DNA from: Tricholomella constricta | Lineage: Eukaryota; Basidiomycota; Agaricomycetes; Agaricales; Lyophyllaceae | Direction: 5' to 3' | Assembly (NCBI GenBank): GCA_013368375.1 | Contig: JAACJP010000092.1 | Location: forward strand, 1-25,252 | Length of the DNA stretch: 25,252 nt | Shown: piece by piece, positions 7,619-14,880 of the stretch | Numbering within the stretch: position 1 is the stretch's first letter | How the letters are laid out: each line of letters opens with the position of its first letter | Program-made: the position numbers and the translations under genes | Notes under the pieces: generated by a model | The model's input: the letters and a program-made list of their open reading frames with translations, nothing else | Database searches by the model: none | What the model was told of the DNA's origin: nothing

Positions 7619-9552
7619 GAGAGCTTTATGGTCGGTAATGATGTGGATTTTATAGCCCACAAGTTTATCCTCCCACTTGAGTAACGCTTCGAGAATAGCT
7701 AAGGTCTCGAGTTCATGCACAGCATAATTCTGCTGTGCATTAGTGAATTTTTTGGACATGAATCCAGCCGGCTGGGCTTGGATCCATGTAGGTCCTTGTC
7801 CATACATCGCACCGACGCCTGACTTGGAGGCGTCACAGATAATCCAAATTGGTTCGCCTGTCTTCGGTTGAATCGGCCGAATAATTGGTGTTGTGCAGCA
7901 TATATGCTTTATCATTTCAAAGCATCGCTGATGAATTGGTCTCCAATAAAATGGCGACCCATTCTCGGTCATCGCCATTAGTGGACCAGTGTACGCAGAT
8001 ATATCTGGGAGAAATGTCCCAGATAGTTAACAAGTCCAACGAATTGTTGGATATCGTTGTAATTCTGTGGTATCCTCCAGTCACGGATCCGTGCCAGTTT
8101 GTCGGCGTCAGGGTGAATTCCTTGGTCGTCAATAATGTGACCAAGGCAATCAACGCGATCCGAATACAATTCGCATTTCTTCCATTTAAGGTAGAGTGAT
8201 TGTTTGCGTAATCGTTCGAACACAACTCGCAAGTGGTCTTCATGTTCCTCAATAGAGTTCGAGAATATGAATATATCGTCCAAGTATACATGCATGAACT
8301 TCCCAATGACGTCCCGAAAGATGGACGTCATTAATCGTTGAAATGTCGCGGGAGCATTACAGTCCCCGATTTGCATGATGTTACTGATGTATGTTCCCGC
8401 TATCGTTACGAAGGCGGTTTTATGTACATCTTTTTCAAGGATGCGTACTTGTTCATACGCATCCGTTAAGTCAATTTTGGAACGTATTTTTCCCCTAGCG
8501 ACATCTTCGCGAATAACTTCCTGGTCTGGCAAGGGCGTAACGTCCTTGATCGTGTTATCGTTACGCTGGCGTGCGTCCAAGGGTGTTCTCAGGGAGCCGT
8601 CTTTTTTCGGGATACATAGCAGCGGCGCTGCTTGCTTCACCGAACGAGGCTCCCACCATTTAGAATCCGTATACCGATTGACCTTCGCGTAGAATTCCTC
8701 GCGAAGGGACATTGGGCACCTCGGCGCGTGGTACTGGTACTGTTTCTCATCATCGACGAGAGTAATCTCGTGATTGACTTCCCGCCAGGGTGGTAGCTGT
8801 TGTTTCGTACCACCCACCATATCTTCGAATTCGTCATGCCATTGCTGGTGAAGTCGTGGATAATCTTCCGCGGTAAGGCCTCCATTGGGTGCCTTACCTT
8901 TTCCGTTCACCGTTCTTGCAGCGCGAATGTGCGCTGTATCTTTATTGCTAGGTTTAACATCAAACCTAGCTCGTAGTTTTACGCGAGCAAAGTCACTCTC
9001 ATCCTTCACTGGTAACCGATACAACGGCCGTTTAGCCCGTTGTATATTCACCGGAAAATTCATTTCCGTTGGCTCCGATACTTCCTCAGGCCGTGGATTT
9101 CGGTACGCTTGTCCTCGCGTGCCTACATTTCTTCCTTCGTGAGCCCGCATTGACGCTATTACTGCGTTCCATTCTTGCGGCATCCGTGGGTCGAACATCC
9201 ACTCATATTGTGGATGTGGATTTGGTCTATCCCAAAATGATCGATTACTCGTATTCGTATACGGCTCTGATTCCGTATCCTTGTCGGCCCCGCTCGTCTT
9301 ACGCGCTTCATTATCGCGCTGACGTTCTTCGCATGGCTCGTCAACCTGTGCTCGTTCATTCGAAGGCTCGTTTTTTGCCTTCTGCTGTCGTCGTTGGGGT
9401 TTTCTCTTCTTCGGAGGTGGCTTATCCCCCTCCTTAAGAGTTTCTTGATACTCTTCCTCGGATAATAGAAGTGCTGGATGATCCTTCGGTAGGCTGTTTA
9501 TCGGCCTAGCCTCATTATCAGGATCATCGTCATCTTCTACTGTTACTTTTAG
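7619..9552 (-). pseudogene. pol: Element 2 Pol, interrupted (RT and start of RNase H)
   Basis: Open in frame from just after the Gag stop (9553) with an acidic, Lys-rich N-terminal linker of about 120 codons. RT follows with YLDD at about codon 423 of this segment (8286). The frame breaks near 8015: the region matching HFLPDIS in element 1 lacks one base, so translation stops at 7979 and the correct frame resumes for codons starting AMTENG. RNase H is then readable (PIWIICDAS, ITDHKAL) until 7619, where element 1's LTR begins. Integrase and any chromodomain are displaced out of the window. The one-base loss falls in the loop of a 9-bp hairpin (8002-8025). Confidence 0.9.
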
Positions 9553-9558
9553 TCATTC
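9546..9558 (-). promoter_or_regulatory. Element 2 gag-pol junction: UGA-CUA readthrough context
   Basis: The Gag frame ends GAA TGA CTA AAA and the same frame stays open for about 525 codons into RT. UGA-CUA is the classic efficient readthrough context reported in viruses and animals. Element 1 has GAA TGA CTG at the equivalent place although the flanking sequences differ, so the arrangement looks retained rather than accidental. Readthrough itself is inferred. Confidence 0.6.
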
Positions 9559-11082
9559 TTTTCGTTTCTCCAATGACCGATGGCGTCTAGCTCGGCCATC
9601 GGTATCCTCCATTTTTACCTTAGTCGCTGGTATAGCGATTCCATTGACGACAACTTCGTCACGGTTAAAGTCCAGCACGACGTTATTTGCGCGCATAAAC
9701 GGCGTGCCTATAGTCACGTCGTATCGATCAAAGTTAGCAAGGTCCATGTAAACCTTGCCTTTAAACCCTGGAAGAGCAGCTTCCACCGTCGTACCAAAGT
9801 TTACTGTGGCCCGACTTCCTTTAGTCCCGAGCTGGAGGATTAATGGATCCTCCAGCGGAAATACTTGAATATCGGCCACTTGAGTGAATGACGGCGTAAG
9901 TCCGGTAGTTGTACTCCCGGAATCCCAAAGGGTCCAAGCCTCATGTCCACCTACGTTAATGTAGGTGACAAGGCACTCCTTGTCCTTTATCGGAACTACG
10001 GGACGAGCAATTTTGTCCCTCCCCGTCCGCACTTTCATTTTGCGAACTGGTGGTTTATCATTGCGTTCTTCTGACGCAATTACTTCTGTCATTGCAAACA
10101 TATGCTCGGTCTCATCGTCCCGAGCATAGTATTCATTTTCGTAGACCTCCATGTCTACGAACTCATCGCCTTCGTCTTCATTGTCCGCCTCTGTATCAGG
10201 GCGTCCATTGTCTCGTCCGTCCGGGTCCTCGGGAGACGTGTCTTCATCGTCCGCCTCACTTGCCGCGTCAGGTGCCGCTGTACGTGCGGCCCTTAGGAAC
10301 GCTCGCTGTTTCTTGGGCTGTTTGCAATCTTTTGCAAAATGCCCTAGTTTTCCACAATTAAAGCACACTTCCCCCGGAGGGTGGTTGTGATGATCGTGGT
10401 TTTTAGTTTGATCGTAACGCGGACGATCTCCTGTCTTCATCGCTGGTTTTTCGATGTGGGGCTTTTGCTCTCCACGTCCAGGTTGATCCTGATACGCTGG
10501 CTTGACATATGGCTTTTCATTTACTGCGCCATACACCCGTCGAGGCCTGTTGAAATTATTGTGTGGAGCGTTTACTCGCCCCCCATCTGGTTTCCGCATT
10601 TGGCTCGGTTGACTTCGCTGAGCGGTTATGGTCCGCTCAAAGTAATCAGCCGTTTTCTGGGTGGCTTGATGTGCTAAGCCCACCGCTAGGAACTCTTGGG
10701 CTGTATTGATTTCGGGTGATAGCCCGTCATCGAATAATGCCTTCCGCATATCACGCGGAAGTGTTTTGAGAAATTTCTCCAGGAACGTCCAATCATCCGT
10801 TCTTGCTGCCATGTTCATGGCATGATCCACAAGGTCGTCATACAGACCTTGTATGCCTTTGCTCGCCGAATAGGTAACGGCGTTAAAGTCGTTACGAGCG
10901 TCCTGCATGGTTGAAGGTAACACGAACCGATCGTACAGCCCTAGTATGACGTCTTCAAACGTCCAGGACTGCTTTTCGCGGTTCACATGGATAACATGGC
11001 GATTGTACCATTTCCGAGCTTCACCATCAAGGAACTCGGATGTTATCAGAACGCGCTCTTGAGTCGCGTTCTGCTCCTCCAA
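9553..11082 (-). CDS. gag: Element 2 Gag C-terminal half with zinc knuckle and protease
   Basis: 509-residue frame. It starts in the middle of the capsid domain (EFLDGEARKWYN, WTFEDVILGLYDRF), continues to a canonical CX2CX4HX4C knuckle (C240, C243, H248, C253), an acidic linker, and a retropepsin domain with an intact D387-S-G active site and an ILQLGTKGSR motif shared with element 1. The N-terminal half of the capsid is in the upstream ORF, one base out of register (+1), so the real protein was a single Gag. It ends in TGA-CTA ahead of pol. Confidence 0.92.
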   Translation of the reverse strand: MEEQNATQERVLITSEFLDGEARKWYNRHVIHVNREKQSWTFEDVILGLYDRFVLPSTMQDARNDFNAVTYSASKGIQGLYDDLVDHAMNMAARTDDWTFLEKFLKTLPRDMRKALFDDGLSPEINTAQEFLAVGLAHQATQKTADYFERTITAQRSQPSQMRKPDGGRVNAPHNNFNRPRRVYGAVNEKPYVKPAYQDQPGRGEQKPHIEKPAMKTGDRPRYDQTKNHDHHNHPPGEVCFNCGKLGHFAKDCKQPKKQRAFLRAARTAAPDAASEADDEDTSPEDPDGRDNGRPDTEADNEDEGDEFVDMEVYENEYYARDDETEHMFAMTEVIASEERNDKPPVRKMKVRTGRDKIARPVVPIKDKECLVTYINVGGHEAWTLWDSGSTTTGLTPSFTQVADIQVFPLEDPLILQLGTKGSRATVNFGTTVEAALPGFKGKVYMDLANFDRYDVTIGTPFMRANNVVLDFNRDEVVVNGIAIPATKVKMEDTDGRARRHRSLEKRKE

Positions 11083-12634
11083 ACTGGCTCACGGCTAGCA
11101 TCACGACAAGGCTGGCTAGCCATTCTTCCAATTTGCCAAACTTGGCACTTCCACTATAAGTGCCTACGGACTTTGAATCCGCACGACGAGATTTCATACC
11201 ATCAGGGAGCGATAGGCGTACAGCCAGTCGCTCGTGTATCAGTTGATGCAACCATTCGTGCATCTTAGTTTTATGCTGCTCTCCAGCAGCATGTATTCCG
11301 TCCGCAATTGATTGACTCCTGCGAATCGGGTCAGGCATTGAGTAGCCTCGACTTTGAAATCGAGGCTGAGCATGTGCAGTGGGTTCACTTATATGAACCC
11401 GCATGTCTTGACAGCCGTTAGCCGTCGCCGTCGTATTATGTTTTCCGACGGCCCCATTTCCCAGTCCACCATCCGAACCTTGAGTTTGCGAGGCCCATTG
11501 CCTCGCCATCTCATCTACGGGCATATGTCCTTCGAAGACGACTCCTTGATCATCATAATTCGTGAACTTGCTCCGTGATAAATCAGCGTTTCTCAAACGC
11601 TGATATGCGACTCGGTTGTTCCAATCTTTCGCTAATGGAACACGGCCATCCTTCGCATCCATAGGTACTTGAATAGCTGGCGCGCTTTCGTCGCCAGCTG
11701 CTTGCGTGGTTGTATACTTACGTTCCGTGGGTGGGTCTAACGTAGACTCACTAACAGGGGCCCATTTGGATCCCTGTGGTTGCGCAAGGTGCTCTTCACG
11801 AGTCATTCTTTCGCGCTTCGCTGCCGCGGACCGACGACGATAATCGTCGTCAGATTCTCCTAACTGGCGCGCTTGATGCAGCACCAATACTGCCATGGCA
11901 GCCTCATCAAGAGGCTGGTTCGATCCGGCAGCCACTGCTTGAGGAGTGAAGAGGTCATCCCAACGACCTTTTCCTTTGTTGAACGAGGCTTTCTTAGGTA
12001 CAGGCGTCCCAGCAATCGAGCTGACTGCTGAATTCAAAGTTCCCTTAGGGTACTTCTTCCTGTATTCCGTAACTACTACGGACAGCGCTTCCAAGTATTG
12101 GTCGGCATATGCCTGTGCGACCATTTCTCCAACGGATTGTGCTCCGGTAGATCGCAGAACGAGCCTATCCGCTCGTTCCTCCAGTCGCCTTCGCCGATGC
12201 TCGCTAACCACATCGGTGGTGTCCCAGAATTGCTTCACTTGAAGCGCAAGCAATTCCCTTTCGCTGGCCTCTTCTTCATTAGCCTCGGGGTCGGACAAGT
12301 CGTCTTCGTCCGACTCCATCTTGACTATGCTCAGGGTGGACGCCCCGAACGCTCTACTTGCCAGATGGCTGTCTGGCCATCTGCTTCCCGCCGTGGGGCC
12401 AGGTCGATGTGACCTGGCCAATTCGTCAGCCAAGCTCCCAGGCACATTGGTGCTTGCTATTGGCCAAAGTTCCTCCGATTCTACTCCTAGTGTATTCTGC
12501 GCTGGTGAACTTTGTCCACCAGCGACTGATCCGACTTCCACTGGTTGCAGTGGAAGTTGTGATGGAGGATGCGCTGTGAGCGCATCCTCGAGGACCGGAG
12601 TTCGGCTCTTTCCAGATGTGGGAGTTGGTGTCAT
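11027..12634 (-). CDS. gag: Element 2 Gag N-terminal half
   Basis: 535-residue frame from the ATG at 12634, about 110 bp inside the LTR. It has a long polar N-terminal region rich in Ser, Pro, Glu and Arg with a likely helical stretch around LLALQVKQFW and RRRLEERADRL, then the beginning of the capsid domain (YSGSAKFGKLEEWLASLV). It stops within the capsid, where the adjoining ORF takes over in the +1 frame; the overlap (11027-11082) contains a 9-bp hairpin with arms CAGAACGCG and CGCGTTCTG. I read the break as decay. The 3' end of this ORF (high coordinates) is the densest hairpin zone in the window. Confidence 0.85.
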   Translation of the reverse strand: MTPTPTSGKSRTPVLEDALTAHPPSQLPLQPVEVGSVAGGQSSPAQNTLGVESEELWPIASTNVPGSLADELARSHRPGPTAGSRWPDSHLASRAFGASTLSIVKMESDEDDLSDPEANEEEASERELLALQVKQFWDTTDVVSEHRRRRLEERADRLVLRSTGAQSVGEMVAQAYADQYLEALSVVVTEYRKKYPKGTLNSAVSSIAGTPVPKKASFNKGKGRWDDLFTPQAVAAGSNQPLDEAAMAVLVLHQARQLGESDDDYRRRSAAAKRERMTREEHLAQPQGSKWAPVSESTLDPPTERKYTTTQAAGDESAPAIQVPMDAKDGRVPLAKDWNNRVAYQRLRNADLSRSKFTNYDDQGVVFEGHMPVDEMARQWASQTQGSDGGLGNGAVGKHNTTATANGCQDMRVHISEPTAHAQPRFQSRGYSMPDPIRRSQSIADGIHAAGEQHKTKMHEWLHQLIHERLAVRLSLPDGMKSRRADSKSVGTYSGSAKFGKLEEWLASLVVMLAVSQFGGAERDSRARSDNIRVP

Positions 12635-12956
12635 CGGGTCTCAGTCTCGTGGGTTCTTTTGATGATGGGTGTTCTAAATGGAATGTGGGTCTGCGTAACG
12701 TTGTGGGTACGCAGCAATAGAAAGCAAGGTAGCTTAAAAAAATGTAACGGAGTTACAGAATTTGGGGACCTTGTTGTTCACACTAGACGTAAGCTTGACA
12801 AGTCTGTCGATTGCTACGTATAGGTGTACAAGGTTGTTTATACTTAGTTAATGTAATGAATTAAATAGGCAACACCAGAAGGTGTTGCCAAACAATAGTG
12901 TAATCGTCTCGATAAGATACGATTAGATAACCAAGATTAGATAAGATAGTGGGTGT

Positions 12957-13753
12957 TGCAGGCGTGCATCATGGCCTCCACGAGGCATGGTCCGTGCAGC
13001 TTACAGAACTATAAATACATTATGGTGTACCGTATATAGATCTATCCTACCATATCCAGTCTTTCCCACCCTACCGTGAGACTTGCTGAGGTTAACGCCT
13101 CCATTTGGTGACGACAGTGGCATTCGTACCCGCAACTGTCTGTCTGGATCACCGTCCGCTTCCGGTTAATGAAGCAGTCTACCACCGACACCAATAACAA
13201 CACCCCCCATCTGCGGCTTCTGACACCGACTCTCCTTTCCAAATCCAATCAACACTCCATGCACCAGCACCCTCGCGGTGCTTTTTAAAGTGCTTTTTCT
13301 GTTTCCGACACCTGCAACTGTTTTTACCTGGTTTTCTCGGTGCTGGAGGGTAGTAAAGGTGATGGGCTTGAGGGCTGCGACGAGGACGTCGCAATGTGGA
13401 GGTGGGGCATATGAAGACATTGGCGACACTTCCGCATTAGGACAGATACACTGCGCATTCGGCATCGCATCACGCTTGGAGACGTTTCACGGTTTCCCAT
13501 CGCGCCTAGGTACAGCTGGGGTGATTTAGGGTTGTGTGTTTGGTTTCTGAGCTTAGGTTCATGTTTGGATCGCGACGAGGACGTCGCTATTTGGGAGTTG
13601 GGCACATGCAGGCGTGCATCATGGCCTCCACGAGGCATGGTCCGTGCAGCTTACAGAACTATAAATACATTATGGTGTACCGTATATAGATCTATCCTAC
13701 CATATCCAGTCTTTCCCACCCTACCGTGAGACTTGCTGAGGTTAACGCCTCCA
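12957..13753 (+). mobile_element. TRIM-like miniature LTR element (non-coding)
   Basis: Two 147-bp direct repeats (12957-13103 and 13607-13753) appear identical by eye, begin TG and end CA, and bound a 503-bp interior without a credible ORF. Flanks are GTGT (12953-12956) and GTGT (13754-13757). Two bases after the left repeat a primer-binding site starts at 13106, and a purine-rich stretch precedes the right repeat. TATAAATA at 13010-13017 marks a plus-strand promoter in the left LTR. This is the anatomy of a terminal-repeat retrotransposon in miniature, mobilised by another element's proteins. The interior repeats GCGACGAGGACGTCGC at 13377-13392 and 13572-13587. Identical LTRs imply recent insertion. 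Mobilisation is inferred. Confidence 0.85.
13106..13128 (+). promoter_or_regulatory. Primer-binding site of the TRIM-like element, complementary to a tRNA 3' half
   Basis: TGGTGACGACAGTGGC is complementary to a tRNA 3' end. Its reverse complement parses as a 5-nt T-stem strand, a 7-nt acceptor strand (TGTCGTC), a discriminator A and CCA, and the next bases (ATTCGTA) complement a T-loop of TACGAAT. The match extends well past the usual 12-18 nt. The implied tRNA would start GACGACA, plausibly tRNA-Ser, but I cannot confirm which. Confidence 0.7.
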
Positions 13754-13764
13754 GTGTCCTTACA

Positions 13765-13878
13765 GGTGGTGTTGGATTGCGAGAGAGCCGACATTGCGGT
13801 TTCAAGGCTCACCAGTCGTTCCTCTGGCGTGAGCGCAGCAGGAGACGGAGGCGTGTCAAATTCACCGAAGTCGGACAT
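13765..13878 (-). pseudogene. gag: Element 3 Gag, N-terminal 38 codons
   Basis: ATG at 13878, about 126 bp inside the LTR. The visible 38 residues start acidic and Pro-rich and continue into a heptad-like helix. The last native codons give QSNTT and the next base belongs to element 2's LTR, so the stop at 13651, reached by reading on through that LTR and the TRIM, is not native. The family is assigned by position more than by sequence. Confidence 0.55.
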
Positions 13879-13989
13879 CTCGAGACGGGACTGGGCAACG
13901 ATCGGAGCAGGCGCGCGCTGGACGGGTTGCGTGTAGCAGACACGTGTTTCGGCGCGGAGGCTGATCGGTCGGCTTCGTCGGGTCTCCGG

Positions 13990-14133
13990 TTTACACTATT
14001 CTGCTGTTAGGGCAACCCTTACAGTGGAGCGCTATCACACTGGCAAGGGGGAATCCGAAGTTATATTGATGTATAGTAACGAAGGTAAGTAAGGCTTACC
14101 TGGCAAGGGGGAATCCGAAGAGAATAGTGTAAA
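13990..14133 (-). promoter_or_regulatory. Self-primer and primer-binding site of element 3
   Basis: Two bases outside the LTR the leader reads AGAATAGTGTAAA in the sense direction (13990-14002). Its exact 13-nt complement, TTTACACTATTCT, lies inside the LTR (14121-14133), just where transcription should start (32 bp after TATATA). In Tf1 and related elements the 5' end of the RNA folds back onto the primer-binding site and is cut to prime reverse transcription; this layout matches. There is no tRNA-type TGG site. The transcript start is inferred. Confidence 0.7.
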
Positions 14134-14508
14134 GGATTCCCAAATGCCAGGGGGCCGACTATATACGAGTGTAGGATGTGAGGGCCGGTCCTCCAGAGTG
14201 TACTGTACATGTAATAATAACGAATGGTGTGCGGCGCGTGTATGGACACGTTCCCGACGCTATCCGATCCTCGTGGCCCAGGGTACGGGCACGAGGCGGG
14301 GCAGCCGACGTTGGGATGTTGGGCGGTCGGGATCGGCGTCGGGCGCGCGCGGGGAGTGAGGGGAAGCGACAGGAAGTGAGTAAGTATGTACACCGACGCT
14401 TGGGTCGGAGCATCGGGTTGGGATCGCAATTGGTCGGTCGGGGGCGAACGCGCGAGTCGGGGAATGATCTGTGAGCGTCGGAGAGCGTGAACGAGAGTTC
14501 CCCTGACA
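14005..14508 (-). repeat. 5' LTR of element 3
   Basis: 504 bp with TG...CA ends: in the sense direction it opens TGTCAGGGGAAC and closes GCCCTAACA. It holds a direct 20-bp repeat (14041-14060 and 14101-14120). A TATATA box at 14160-14165 lies 32 bp upstream of 14133, the first base of a 13-nt sequence complementary to the leader just outside the LTR. Boundaries are inferred from one LTR only. The flanking 5 bp are GAAGG (14509-14513). Confidence 0.65.
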
Positions 14509-14880
14509 GAAGGTACACCACGCGGAGAGGGTCTATGGGCGTACGCAGAATGCCAGGCTGCTCTACGTCGAACGATGGCCACTCACTTCATCAAGTTGTG
14601 GAAGTCGGTTCCTGGCTACGTCAATGATGCCACTAGTCGAATTGCTGCTGGCACTGCAAGTATCGGCGGGGGCGAAAGTGTAGGCAGCGGCGAAAGTATC
14701 GGCGGCAGCAATGCACATCTTCAATTAGAATAATTCCAGAGTTCATTGATCTGACAAGCCCTAAGTATCATTTACAGTGGCGCGCTCTTGATGTATAGCT
14801 TAAAAATGATTGATTGCTGTAATGACAGGCTACATACGCGCGCTGCAGCTAAGTACATACATTTAAAGTATGCTTCCGTG
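14509..14880. other. Non-coding gap between element 3 and the tandem array
   Basis: No credible ORF, RNA gene or terminal repeat seen. The only structure is a short irregular GGCGAAAGT-type repetition at about 14665-14705. Confidence 0.5.

Larger units (their letters stand above)
7715..12589. repeat. Hairpin-dense coding block of element 2
   Basis: Even denser than element 1. Strongest (span, stem/loop in nt): 7715-7740 (10/6), 8002-8025 (9/6), 8305-8332 (10/8), 8439-8464 (9/8), 8947-8970 (9/6), 9019-9045 (9/9), 9576-9603 (9/10), 9831-9856 (10/6), 10101-10128 (9/10), 10138-10161 (9/6), 11047-11073 (9/9), 11582-11604 (10/3), 11833-11851 (9/1), 12397-12419 (9/5), 12534-12557 (10/4), 12565-12589 (11/3). 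Palindromes without loop include 7764-7775, 7996-8007, 8082-8093 and 11890-11901. Confidence 0.85.
7619..13764 (-). mobile_element. Element 2: Ty3/gypsy element interrupted by element 1 and by a TRIM-like element
   Basis: Minus-strand Ty3/gypsy element, visible as pol (7619-9552), gag plus protease (9553-12634), leader, and a 5' LTR split by an 797-bp insertion. The part of pol beyond RNase H is displaced to the left of element 1, outside the window. It is inserted in the gag of element 3: that frame runs up to codons for QSNTT and is then replaced by this LTR at 13764. It is related to element 1 at the protein level but has diverged strongly at the DNA level. Two frame breaks (about 11050-11080 and about 8015) and the two insertions make it inactive. 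The target duplication would be GGTGG (13765-13769), with its partner outside the window. Confidence 0.9.
12743..13764 (-). repeat. 5' LTR of element 2, split by the TRIM-like insertion
   Basis: The LTR is 12743-12956 plus 13758-13764 (about 221 bp). In the sense direction it opens TGTAAGGACACC and closes CTCCGTTACA, giving TG...CA ends. The two parts are separated by 12957-13753, flanked by GTGT on both sides as a target duplication. A 9-bp hairpin (GGCAACACC 12868-12876 with GGTGTTGCC 12881-12889) lies directly upstream of a TATTTAA box in the sense direction. The 3' end forms TGTAAC/GTTACA. No convincing primer-binding site was found after it. Confidence 0.75.
13765..14508 (-). mobile_element. 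Element 3: 5' end of a self-primed LTR element, interrupted by element 2
   Basis: The oldest member of the nest. A 504-bp LTR (14005-14508) is followed in the sense direction by a leader and an ORF starting at 13878 (MSDFGEFDTPPSP ...) that reads 38 codons and is then cut by element 2 at 13764. The short acidic start and the segment EERLVSLETAMSALSQ, a likely coiled coil, look like the N-terminus of a fungal Gag. The remainder is outside the window to the left. The LTR and leader carry a Tf1-like self-priming arrangement. Confidence 0.7.

Noticed and set aside
13042..13638. Short ORFs inside the TRIM-like element
   Set aside because: They overlap in several frames, partly run through the LTRs and have no recognisable domain.
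14061..14582. 173-codon minus-strand ORF over the element 3 LTR
   Set aside because: It covers an LTR with a promoter, direct repeats and priming signals; composition is LTR-like and no domain is visible.
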